DNA of 6,575 bases. Source: Sutterella sp. (GTDB lineage: Bacteria; Pseudomonadota; Gammaproteobacteria; Burkholderiales; Burkholderiaceae_F). The notes beneath the pieces are model-generated. The model saw only the letters and a list, made by a program, of their open reading frames with translations. It searched no databases and had not been told where the DNA came from. Where the stretch lies: NCBI GenBank assembly GCA_019410445.1, contig DXSO01000095.1, forward strand, positions 1 to 6,575. Direction: 5' to 3'. Every line of letters starts with the position of its first letter. The stretch's first letter is position 1. Of this stretch, positions 1 to 5,722 are shown piece after piece. Position numbers and translations under genes: made by a program.

Positions 1-569
1 ACACTGCACAACTCGAAGAAGAGGTTCGAGATCGAGTTGAGGAGCTATTGCAGTCCCTCGTCATTGACGTTGATAACGATCCGAATACGGCGGAAACGTC
101 TGCCCGTATTGCAAAGATGTTTGTTCGGGAGCTCTTTTCCGGACGTTATGAACCCTGCCCTGAAGCTAAAGATTTTCCCAACGAACGAGGATTTGAGGAC
201 ATGATCACAGTTGGTCCATTTGCCGTTCGTTCAACTTGTTCTCATCACTTTGCCCCGATTCTTGGGCGTTGTTGGGTTGGAATTATTCCGGGTAGTCGCG
301 TTATTGGTATTTCAAAGTATGCAAGACTTGCGGAGTGGGTCTTAAGACGTCCTCAGATTCAGGAAGAAGCTGCCGTACAGTTGGCAGATCTTTTGGAAGA
401 AAAGACAAATCCTGCCGGCCTGGCAGTGATGATTGATGCATCTCATTGCTGCATGAGTTGGCGCGGGGTCAAAGAAAATGAAAGCCGGATGGGAACCAAT
501 GTTTGGCGAGGTGTCTTCCGAACCGATGCCTCTTTGCGTCAGGAATTTCTCACAAGGATATCCAAGTGA
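1..569 (+). CDS. folE: GTP cyclohydrolase I, short form (5' partial)
   Basis: Converts GTP to 7,8-dihydroneopterin triphosphate in the cytoplasm, the shared entry to folate and queuosine synthesis. The frame is open from the window edge (first full codon at 3), and the 15 residues before the TTG at 48 read as the amphipathic N-terminal helix of the family (LEEEVRDRVEELL), so the true start lies upstream. Zinc ligands by alignment with E. coli FolE are Cys (237-239) and His (246-248) in the TCSHHF motif, and the second Cys (450-452) of SHCCMSWRG. The GTP-contacting SK..R (GISKYARL), Glu of PQIQEE, and His and Arg of SHCCMSWRGV are all kept. The usual CEHHF is CSHHF here and the E. coli TTTT stretch near the C-terminus is replaced by ESRMGTNVWRG, which I associate with the short FolE subgroup found near que genes. 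Its place directly ahead of queD and queE suggests it feeds queuosine synthesis; a second folE for folate elsewhere is possible. Family assignment is firm. Confidence 0.95.
   Translation, partial: TAQLEEEVRDRVEELLQSLVIDVDNDPNTAETSARIAKMFVRELFSGRYEPCPEAKDFPNERGFEDMITVGPFAVRSTCSHHFAPILGRCWVGIIPGSRVIGISKYARLAEWVLRRPQIQEEAAVQLADLLEEKTNPAGLAVMIDASHCCMSWRGVKENESRMGTNVWRGVFRTDASLRQEFLTRISK
554..558 (+). promoter_or_regulatory. Ribosome binding site deciding the queD start
   Basis: AAGGA lies 7 bases before the GTG at 566, inside the last codons of folE. It makes GTG 566 the likely queD start in place of the in-frame ATG at 503, which would add 21 residues that do not belong to the family. Confidence 0.7.
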
Positions 570-1009
570 TTACTGCCACTCGCTACCATGATATTTCCTG
601 TGGCCATCGTGTTTGCGGTCATGAGTCAAAATGCCGTCACCTTCATGGTCACAACTACCGCGTAACGTTCACTTGCTCCGGAGATCTTGATCCTCTCGGC
701 CGAGTTGTCGATTTTTCCGTGATCAAGGAACGTCTCTGCATGTGGCTTGAAAATGAGTGGGATCACCATTTTCTTATATGGGAGAAAGATCCATTGGCGG
801 CCAGTTTGATGGAACTTGATCCCACCGTCGTGCAGCTTCCGTTTAATCCGACAGCTGAGAATATGGCTGCCTATTTGGCCGAAGTTGTAGCACCGAGTCA
901 ACTTGAAGGTACCGGAGTTCGGGTTATTGGCTGCACAGTGGAGGAGACACGCAAGTGTCGAGCAGAGTGGCGGTTGTTCGATTTCCCGACTCTTACGGAA
1001 GGGGAGTAA
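566..1009 (+). CDS. queD: 6-carboxy-5,6,7,8-tetrahydropterin synthase
   Basis: Turns dihydroneopterin triphosphate, the FolE product, into 6-carboxytetrahydropterin, the second step of queuosine synthesis; cytoplasmic. The 147-residue product (E. coli QueD is 121) is a member of the 6-pyruvoyl-tetrahydropterin synthase fold. Zinc ligands are His14 (SCGHRV) and His27/His29 (LHGHNY). The expected catalytic Cys is Cys23 (KCRHLHGH), with Asp66-His67 (WDHHFL) and Glu127 (CTVEET) completing the active site by alignment with the E. coli enzyme. The start is GTG 566, whose last two bases form the folE TGA stop (GTGA overlap), with AAGGA at ideal distance; this implies translational coupling to folE. 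The upstream ATG at 503 would overlap folE by 67 bases and adds a sequence without family resemblance. queE follows after 7 bases. Function is confident from motifs plus neighbours; the start is likely but not proven. Confidence 0.95.
   Translation: MITATRYHDISCGHRVCGHESKCRHLHGHNYRVTFTCSGDLDPLGRVVDFSVIKERLCMWLENEWDHHFLIWEKDPLAASLMELDPTVVQLPFNPTAENMAAYLAEVVAPSQLEGTGVRVIGCTVEETRKCRAEWRLFDFPTLTEGE
1000..1006 (+). promoter_or_regulatory. Ribosome binding site for queE
   Basis: AGGGGAG sits at the very end of queD, 10 bases before the GTG at 1017. The spacing is slightly long but the match to a Shine-Dalgarno sequence is good. It favours GTG 1017 over the alternative TTG at 1065, which has only a distant G run in front. 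Confidence 0.55.
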
Positions 1010-1016
1010 GCGGATC

Positions 1017-1727
1017 GTGATAAGAAGAGATCAGCTTGCAATTGTTTCCGGGGCATCTGGTCAGTTGCTTTTCGTCAACGAGGTTTTTGCTTCGCTTCAG
1101 GGCGAAGGAGCCTGGACTGGAACGCCGTCTGTTTTTGTTCGGCTTCAGGGCTGCCTGTGTCGTTGCCCTTTCTGTGATACCAAACACACATGGAAATTGG
1201 GGGAGCCCAACGGTGAGTCGTTGGGGTTTGCGGCCAACAAGATGGATGCTCCGCGGCATGCGACGGCCACCGAGGATGAACTTACGGACTTTATTTTGAC
1301 GACGTATCCCACTGTTCCCCATGTGGTTTTCACCGGCGGAGAACCGCTTCTGTTTGATCTCGGACGGGTTTCGAAGTGCCTAATCGATGCCGGAAGAACT
1401 GTGGGTGTAGAAACAAGCGGAACGGAGCCAGCCCGTATTGATGATCGAGCCTGGGTGACGGTTTCGCCTAAGATCGGTATGCCCGGCGGTCGCATTGTTC
1501 TGACGGAAGTGCTTGCCCGTGCCGATGAAATCAAAATGACGGTTGAAACGGAAAAGGATATTGATTTGCTAAAAACACAGGTGCTTCCGTACGTTTCCTC
1601 CAAAGCTCTTATCTACGTGCAGCCTGTCAGTCAGGGTAAAACGGCGACTCGGTTATGCACGCAGGCCGCAATGAAGGAAGGTTGGAGGGTATCTTTTCAG
1701 ATGCACAAATACCTGTCGATTCGTTGA
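1017..1727 (+). CDS. queE: 7-carboxy-7-deazaguanine synthase (radical SAM)
   Basis: A radical SAM enzyme that contracts 6-carboxytetrahydropterin, the QueD product, to 7-carboxy-7-deazaguanine, the third step towards preQ0 and queuosine. From GTG 1017 the product has 236 residues, close to E. coli QueE. The substrate-loop motif NEVFASLQGEG (21-31) is followed by GCLCRCPFCDTKHTW, in which Cys46, Cys50 and Cys53 form the CX3CX2C ligands of the 4Fe-4S cluster. TGGEP (106-110) is the SAM-binding GGE motif. ETSGT, VSPK and the C-terminal ending HKYLSIR match the proteobacterial form closely. The frame is open back to a TTG at 903 inside queD, but those extra 38 residues look non-native. A TTG at 1065 would give an N-terminus nearly the length of E. 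coli QueE and remains a possible start. It is the last gene before a terminator, so folE-queD-queE form the end of an operon whose beginning is outside the window. Confidence 0.95.
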   Translation: MIRRDQLAIVSGASGQLLFVNEVFASLQGEGAWTGTPSVFVRLQGCLCRCPFCDTKHTWKLGEPNGESLGFAANKMDAPRHATATEDELTDFILTTYPTVPHVVFTGGEPLLFDLGRVSKCLIDAGRTVGVETSGTEPARIDDRAWVTVSPKIGMPGGRIVLTEVLARADEIKMTVETEKDIDLLKTQVLPYVSSKALIYVQPVSQGKTATRLCTQAAMKEGWRVSFQMHKYLSIR

Positions 1728-1750
1728 ATTTAAGAAGTCTTCCAGATTAA

Positions 1751-1786
1751 ATGGCAACTCTTTTGAATCGGGAGTTGCTATTTTTT
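1751..1786 (+). terminator. Intrinsic terminator after queE
   Basis: GCAACTC (1754-1760) pairs perfectly with GAGTTGC (1772-1778), and the stem can extend outward by a G-U, a T-A and an A-T pair. Six T follow or overlap at 1781-1786. It begins 24 bases after the queE stop and fits a terminator for the folE-queD-queE transcript. Confidence 0.85.
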
Positions 1787-1796
1787 ATGGGATTTC

Positions 1797-1838
1797 GGTT
1801 GCTTGTCAGTGGTTGCTTCTTTAGCGTTGCTTCGAGCA
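1797..1838 (+). repeat. Three GTTGCTT copies at a 14-bp period
   Basis: GGTTGCTT occurs at 1797-1804 and 1811-1818, and CGTTGCTT at 1825-1832, so the starts are exactly 14 bases apart. The six bases between copies are not conserved. The layout resembles a short array of protein-binding sites, but three copies in 42 bases may also be chance or a decayed tandem duplication. Confidence 0.6.
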
Positions 1839-1920
1839 GAGGACGGGAGACAGTGAATGTTCGCCAAGCGCATTCGTTATATAGCTGAGTTTGTTTGCGA
1901 AGTTATGGGTGAGGGTTTTA

Positions 1921-1938
1921 TTGGGATGCTGATCCCAA
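1921..1938. repeat. Perfect inverted repeat, 7-bp arms
   Basis: TTGGGAT and ATCCCAA flank a 4-base GCTG loop. The T run at 1949-1953 comes 10 bases after the stem, too far for a standard terminator. It may be an operator or an RNA hairpin; no role is assignable from sequence. Confidence 0.6.
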
Positions 1939-1994
1939 AGACGGGTAATTTTTGAGATCATCATCTAGGCAGAAGAGTATTTATCCCGTGTGTG

Positions 1995-2035
1995 CTGAAA
2001 TTCTGGGATCAGACATGGAAGAAACAGAATTTCAG
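1995..2035. repeat. Perfect inverted repeat, 11-bp arms
   Basis: CTGAAATTCTG (1995-2005) and CAGAATTTCAG (2025-2035) are exact reverse complements around a 19-base purine-rich loop. Three further G-U pairs could extend an RNA stem outward. There is no T tract on either strand next to it, so it is not a plain terminator. The long perfect stem in a gene-free region suggests either a structured RNA or a dyad for a dimeric DNA-binding protein. Confidence 0.7.
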
Positions 2036-2152
2036 TGTCATTTGAGCAAAATTTTGATTGTTTTAGTCCCATTTTTGGGGGTACATGAGAATGGCGGCTT
2101 GCCTGAAAAGCAGAAATGCCATTGAAGGTTCACGTCTTGAAATTTTGAAAAC

Positions 2153-2183
2153 AAAAAAACTCCAGAGCATGAATTGTCTGGAG
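2153..2183 (-). terminator. Terminator of the tRNA-Arg gene
   Basis: CTCCAGA (2160-2166) and TCTGGAG (2177-2183) make a 7-bp perfect stem with a 10-base loop. Read on the minus strand it is followed by seven T (A7 at 2153-2159 on the + strand), starting about 10 bases past the CCA end of the tRNA. On the + strand five T follow as well (2185-2189), so it may act in both directions. Confidence 0.8.
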
Positions 2184-2192
2184 ATTTTTGTT

Positions 2193-2268
2193 TGGCGCCG
2201 CTGCTGGGACTCGAACCCGGATCTAACCCTTAGGAGGGGCTTGTTCTATCCAGTTGAACTACAGCGAC
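2193..2268 (-). tRNA. tRNA-Arg (anticodon CCU)
   Basis: The 76-base minus-strand sequence folds as a full cloverleaf with an encoded CCA (2193-2195). Acceptor stem GTCGCTG/CAGCGGC has one G-U pair. The D-stem is GTTC/GAAC, the anticodon stem AGCCC/GGGTT, the anticodon loop CTCCTAA with CCT at 34-36 (2232-2234), the variable loop has 4 bases, and the T-loop is TTCGAGT. The CCCCTCCTAAGGG anticodon arm and the 4-base variable loop match the E. coli AGG-decoding tRNA-Arg. The T-stem CCGGG/CCCAG has a C-A mismatch at 50-64 (2219 and 2205). It reads AGG codons and lies opposite to all its protein-coding neighbours. Confidence 0.95.
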
Positions 2269-2315
2269 GCTGCATTGGGACGATATTTGTCCCATTAGGG
2301 CATCTCAGGGGCGCA

Positions 2316-2321
2316 ATTGTA
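2316..2321 (-). promoter_or_regulatory. Possible -10 box of the tRNA-Arg promoter
   Basis: On the minus strand TACAAT is followed at once by a GC-rich TGCGCCCC, the kind of discriminator seen at stringently controlled stable-RNA promoters. The tRNA 5' end is about 48 bases downstream. No good -35 box lies 16-18 bases upstream, which keeps this tentative. The leader between contains a 6-bp hairpin, TGGGAC/GTCCCA (2276-2294). Confidence 0.35.
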
Positions 2322-2403
2322 GCAAAGACGGTTCTTGTATTCCGTAAACTTTGATAGGATGCGTGCGATAGCCTTTAAAAAAACGGCAATTGACAGGCAT
2401 ACC

Positions 2404-3600
2404 ATGTTTAATTTTCGCGACAGCGTCGATCTTTGGCTTCGCATTGGTTTCGGCGCACTGATTCTGATCGGCTGCTACTACGTCATACAACCTTTTATGA
2501 CGGCCATTCTTTTGGCGGCCATTCTTGCTGTTGTCAGTTGGCCCATGTACGAACGGGCATTGACGAGCTTTGGTAATCGACCGACGGTTGCGGCGACCCT
2601 CATGGTAACCGTCGTTATCGTGACGGTGTTGATTCCCTTGTCGATCATCACAGGGGTGCTTGCGCATCAGATTCCGCAGCTCATCCACTGGGTTAAAGAT
2701 TGGGTTGCCTCCGGAATGCAGCTTCCGCACTGGCTTGTGTCAATTCCTTATGTTGGTGAAAGCATTAATGAGGCTTTTCATTTTGGTTTTGATCCCGCTG
2801 CATTGGGCGACTTTATCCAAAAGGCCATTGATCCCGTTACCAAGTGGGTGCTTAGTGCTTCGGTAGGGATTGGCAACGGCCTTTTCCAAATGGCTTTGGT
2901 CGCGTTCATAGTTTTCTTTTTTTATCGAGACGGCAATACATTGGCTCGTCGGGTACAGCTTTTTCTGAGAAGAGTGTCCGGAGACCTTGCCAATGAATAT
3001 GCGGATATTTTGATAAAAACGACCCGCTCGGTTGTGTTCGGCGTGTTGGGAACCGCCATTGGTCAGGGGCTTGTAGCCGCACTCGGGTTCATCATTGCTG
3101 ATGTACCTGGCGTGGTGATGCTTAGTTTTGCCGTGTGCGTGCTTTCAGTTGTGCCGGTCGGTCCTCCGTTGGTTTGGGGTTCCGTGGCTGTTTGGCTGGC
3201 AGCTTCCGATCAAGTAGGTTGGGCGGTGTTTCTTGTTCTCTGGGGGACGCTTGCCGTGAGCTCCGTAGACAATTTCATTAAGCCTATATTGATCAGTCGT
3301 GGGACCGCGCTTCCGTTGGCATTGGTATTTTTGGGTGTCTTGGGTGGAATCATGAGTTTTGGCATGCTAGGTGTCGTACTTGGTCCCATCTTGTTGGCAG
3401 CCAGTATTGCCATGATGCGGACGTGGCTTAAACATCCGGTGAAGCTGGGCAGAGAGGTTGATTGGGAGATTCCTCAGGCGTCAACTGAAGTGGATGCTCA
3501 GACGGCGGCAGTTGCCGAGCAGGAAACAAACAAGACAGACAATGAGCTCGCGCAGTCTGCTGTGGATGCAAAATCCCCGTCAGAAGCTAAAGCCCGCTAA
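2404..3600 (+). CDS. AI-2E family (YdiK/PerM-like) membrane transporter
   Basis: A polytopic inner-membrane protein of the AI-2E (UPF0118) family. Members have been linked to export of autoinducer-2 (TqsA) or to sodium/proton antiport, but the substrate of most, including this one, is unknown. From ATG 2404 it has 398 residues: hydrophobic segments at about 12-29, 31-46 and 61-86, a periplasmic-type stretch to about 150, then further segments from 155-174 and 208-338. The family signature VDNFIKPILISRG (288-300), the GVLGG at 311-315 and the LGP at 326-328 are all present. A hydrophilic tail of about 57 residues rich in Ala, Glu, Lys and Gln follows and is longer than I expect for the family. 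ACAGG 6 bases before ATG 2404 supports this start; an in-frame ATG at 2359 and TTG at 2335 are less likely, since they add residues without a proper ribosome site. Gene order gives no functional hint. It resembles E. coli YdiK most, so quorum-signal export should not be assumed. Confidence 0.9.
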   Translation: MFNFRDSVDLWLRIGFGALILIGCYYVIQPFMTAILLAAILAVVSWPMYERALTSFGNRPTVAATLMVTVVIVTVLIPLSIITGVLAHQIPQLIHWVKDWVASGMQLPHWLVSIPYVGESINEAFHFGFDPAALGDFIQKAIDPVTKWVLSASVGIGNGLFQMALVAFIVFFFYRDGNTLARRVQLFLRRVSGDLANEYADILIKTTRSVVFGVLGTAIGQGLVAALGFIIADVPGVVMLSFAVCVLSVVPVGPPLVWGSVAVWLAASDQVGWAVFLVLWGTLAVSSVDNFIKPILISRGTALPLALVFLGVLGGIMSFGMLGVVLGPILLAASIAMMRTWLKHPVKLGREVDWEIPQASTEVDAQTAAVAEQETNKTDNELAQSAVDAKSPSEAKAR

Positions 3601-3625
3601 AATTCCAACGAATTTGATCTTTTGC

Positions 3626-3646
3626 ACGCCCGTCCAAGACGGGCGT
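3626..3646 (+). terminator. GC-rich hairpin between the AI-2E gene and parE
   Basis: ACGCCCGTC (3626-3634) and GACGGGCGT (3638-3646) pair perfectly over 9 bp around a CAA loop, 25 bases after the stop of the upstream gene. The following CCGTGTTTCC is a poor T tract, so it may be a weak terminator, an attenuator in the parE leader, or an mRNA 3'-end stabiliser. A weaker GCCC/GGGC hairpin follows at 3674-3686, just ahead of the parE start. Confidence 0.5.
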
Positions 3647-3699
3647 CCGTGTTTCCGAATACTGCCAAACAAAGCCCGTTTTGGGCCGATTTCGAGAAA

Positions 3700-5673
3700 A
3701 TGACTGTTCGCAAGCGACCTTCCGATTATCAAGAAAATTCCATTCGTGTCCTTAAAGGACTTGAGCCTGTAAAAAGCCGTCCCGGCATGTACACGCTTAC
3801 GGACAATCCGCTGCATATCGTTCAGGAAGTTCTTGATAACGCAAGCGATGAAGTGCTCGGCGGCTATGGTGACACGATTACATTGACGATGTGTGCCGAC
3901 GGAAGCGTTGCTGTTGAAGATAACGGACGCGGTATTCCGGTGGGCATTCATCCTACCGAAGGTATACCCACCGTGGAACTGGTGTTCACACAGCTTCATG
4001 CGGGTGGTAAATTTGACAAAGCATCAGGGGGTGCATACAGCTTCTCCGGTGGTTTGCACGGCGTTGGCGTGTCCGTAACCAATGCTTTGAGTCAACAGCT
4101 TCATGTGACCGTATGGCGAGACGGAAAGCAGTATGACATCGGTTTTGCCGATGGTTTTGTGTCCGAGCCGCTTACGGAGAAGCCTTCCGGTCGCGGTAAG
4201 AAGTACACGGGTACTCGGGTACAGTGTCTGCCGGATCCCAAATATTTTGATTCGCCTGTGATTCCGGAGCAGCAGCTCATTGGGTTACTGCAGAGCAAAG
4301 CTGTTTTGCTGCCTCGCTGCACCGTGCGCTACGTCAATGAAAAAAACGGGCAGGATTTGTCGTGGCGCTATGACGGAGGTTTGCGTGAGTATCTCCTGGC
4401 TGAATTTACCGAGCCTTTGCTTTTTGAACCATTTGAGGCTCAGGGATGGGCGCAGGAAAACGACGAGACATTTGCCGTTGATGAGGGAGCCCATTGGGTG
4501 GTTTGCTGGAGTGAGACCGGTTCGCCAGTCAGAGAAAGCTATGTCAATCTGATTCCTACCCCGGCGGGAGGAACTCACGAAGCTGGGCTGCGCGAAGGAC
4601 TTTTTTTGGCGCTGAAGTCCTTTATGGATGCGCACGGATTAATGGCCAAGGGGGTGAAGCTCTTGACCGAAGACGTCGCAAGCCGAGCAAGTTTTGTTCT
4701 TTCAGCCAAGGTCTTGGATCCGCAGTTTCAGGGGCAGACCAAGGAAAAACTCACAAGTCGCGATGCCATGCGTTTGGTGAGTAATTTTGTAAGACCTCAA
4801 TTTGAATATTGGCTCAATGACCATATTGAGGAAGGCAAGAAGCTGGCGGAGCTGGTGATTCGACAGGCTCAGGCTCGACAAAGACGAGCTCAGAAAGTCG
4901 AGAAAAAGAAATCCTCGAGCGTGGCCGTGCTTCCGGGAAAACTGACTGATTGTGAATCCACTGATATCTCCCGCAATGAAATTTTTCTGGTGGAAGGTGA
5001 TTCAGCCGGCGGTACGGCCAAGCAGGGGCGCGATAAGGAACACCAGGCAATTTTGCCGCTGCGAGGTAAAGTACTGAATACTTGGGAAGTTGACAGTGAT
5101 CGTATTTTTGCCAGTCAGGTGATCCACGATATTGCTGTTGCTGTTGGAGTGGATCCGCATAAACTTGACGACGATACGGATCTGTCTGGGTTGCGTTACG
5201 GCAAGGTCTGTATTCTGGCCGATGCCGATGTTGACGGCAGCCATATTCAAGTGTTGCTGCTTACGTTGTTTTACCGTCATTTTCCCAAACTCATAGCGCA
5301 AGGCCACGTTTATATTGCGCAGCCTCCGCTTTTCCGAGTTGATGTTCCAAAACAAGGGAAAAAACCTGAAAAGAAAATTTACTGTGCCGATGATCGCGAG
5401 CTTAAGCGAACCCTCGGTAAACTCGAGAAAGAAGGTCTGTCACTTGACAAACTCAGTATTTCGCGGTTTAAAGGTTTGGGCGAAATGAGTGAAAAGCAGT
5501 TGGCGGAAGCGGCTTTCCATCCAGATACGCGTCGCTTGCTGCCTGTTACGTTCGGTGGTGTTGAAAAGGCTCAAACCGATGCCGTCATGGGATTGCTGAT
5601 GAGCAAGGGCGAGGCGACAGGCCGCAGAAGCTGGATGGAAATGCACGGTGATGACATCGAGGTGGACGTCTGA
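3700..5673 (+). CDS. parE: DNA topoisomerase IV subunit B
   Basis: The ATPase subunit of topoisomerase IV, which with ParC unlinks replicated chromosomes. The 657-residue product is complete. The GHKL ATPase domain shows the catalytic Glu43 and Asn47 (QEVLDNASDEV), Asp74 in DNGRGIP (74-80), GGKFD (102-106), GGLHGVG (117-123), and Lys348 of QTK. The Toprim domain has EGDSAGG (432-438) and DADVDG (508-513), the metal-binding acids. The C-terminal SRFKGLGEM and DTRRLLPV motifs are intact. The length (GyrB is near 800) and the RYGKVCILADADVDGSHIQV style mark it as betaproteobacterial ParE, not GyrB. ATG 3700 is chosen because KRPSDYQENSIRVLKGLEPV right after it matches the family N-terminus; a TTG at 3622 in frame lies inside a hairpin region. 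The ribosome site is weak (GAGA). In many betaproteobacteria parC follows parE; here a SIMPL-domain gene does. Confidence 0.96.
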   Translation: MTVRKRPSDYQENSIRVLKGLEPVKSRPGMYTLTDNPLHIVQEVLDNASDEVLGGYGDTITLTMCADGSVAVEDNGRGIPVGIHPTEGIPTVELVFTQLHAGGKFDKASGGAYSFSGGLHGVGVSVTNALSQQLHVTVWRDGKQYDIGFADGFVSEPLTEKPSGRGKKYTGTRVQCLPDPKYFDSPVIPEQQLIGLLQSKAVLLPRCTVRYVNEKNGQDLSWRYDGGLREYLLAEFTEPLLFEPFEAQGWAQENDETFAVDEGAHWVVCWSETGSPVRESYVNLIPTPAGGTHEAGLREGLFLALKSFMDAHGLMAKGVKLLTEDVASRASFVLSAKVLDPQFQGQTKEKLTSRDAMRLVSNFVRPQFEYWLNDHIEEGKKLAELVIRQAQARQRRAQKVEKKKSSSVAVLPGKLTDCESTDISRNEIFLVEGDSAGGTAKQGRDKEHQAILPLRGKVLNTWEVDSDRIFASQVIHDIAVAVGVDPHKLDDDTDLSGLRYGKVCILADADVDGSHIQVLLLTLFYRHFPKLIAQGHVYIAQPPLFRVDVPKQGKKPEKKIYCADDRELKRTLGKLEKEGLSLDKLSISRFKGLGEMSEKQLAEAAFHPDTRRLLPVTFGGVEKAQTDAVMGLLMSKGEATGRRSWMEMHGDDIEVDV

Positions 5674-5722
5674 GTCAGTCTGAAGATGACCGAATGCAGT
5701 TCCATTTTGAGGAGAGAGCACT

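Larger units (their letters stand above)
1787..2152. other. Gene-free intergenic stretch with several repeats
   Basis: Between the queE terminator and the tRNA terminator I find no convincing gene. Two short + strand reading frames exist: one at 1857-1955 (32 residues, GGGAG about 8 bases ahead of its ATG) and one at 1787-1888 that starts in the terminator's T tract; neither resembles a family I know. The stretch holds the 14-bp-period motif at 1797-1838, inverted repeats at 1921-1938 and 1995-2035, and a 10-bp AT palindrome CAAAATTTTG at 2047-2056. The density of structure could mean a small RNA or regulatory region, or simply remnants. Confidence 0.5.

Noticed and set aside
48..569. folE starting at TTG 48
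   Set aside because: The frame is open to the window edge and the residues before 48 fit the family's N-terminal helix, so the gene is cut by the window.
1787..1888. 33-residue reading frame after queE
   Set aside because: Its ATG directly abuts the T tract of the queE terminator, there is no ribosome site, and the repeat motif lies inside it.
2193..2268. tRNA-Arg as an attachment site for an integrated element
   Set aside because: I saw no integrase and no second copy of the tRNA 3' end in the window, and the flanking genes are ordinary chromosomal ones.
2085..2354. 89-residue + strand reading frame with GGGGG before its ATG
   Set aside because: It runs through the tRNA terminator and antisense through the whole tRNA-Arg gene, and its sequence resembles nothing known.
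2389..2395. TTGACA as a -35 box ahead of the AI-2E gene
   Set aside because: It lies 8 bases before the chosen start and no -10 sequence follows at the right distance, so it is likely coincidental.
1728..2403. preQ1 riboswitch or other known riboswitch linked to the que genes
   Set aside because: The stretch lies behind the que genes, not ahead of them, and no pattern I recognise as a known aptamer is present. The leader of folE is outside the window.
2305..2730. 141-residue minus-strand frame opposite the AI-2E gene
   Set aside because: Low-complexity His/Asn/Arg-rich translation, the usual shadow of a hydrophobic gene on the other strand.
3622..3699. N-terminal extension of parE from TTG 3622
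   Set aside because: The 26 added residues lie over a hairpin and do not match ParE, whose conserved N-terminus begins right after ATG 3700.
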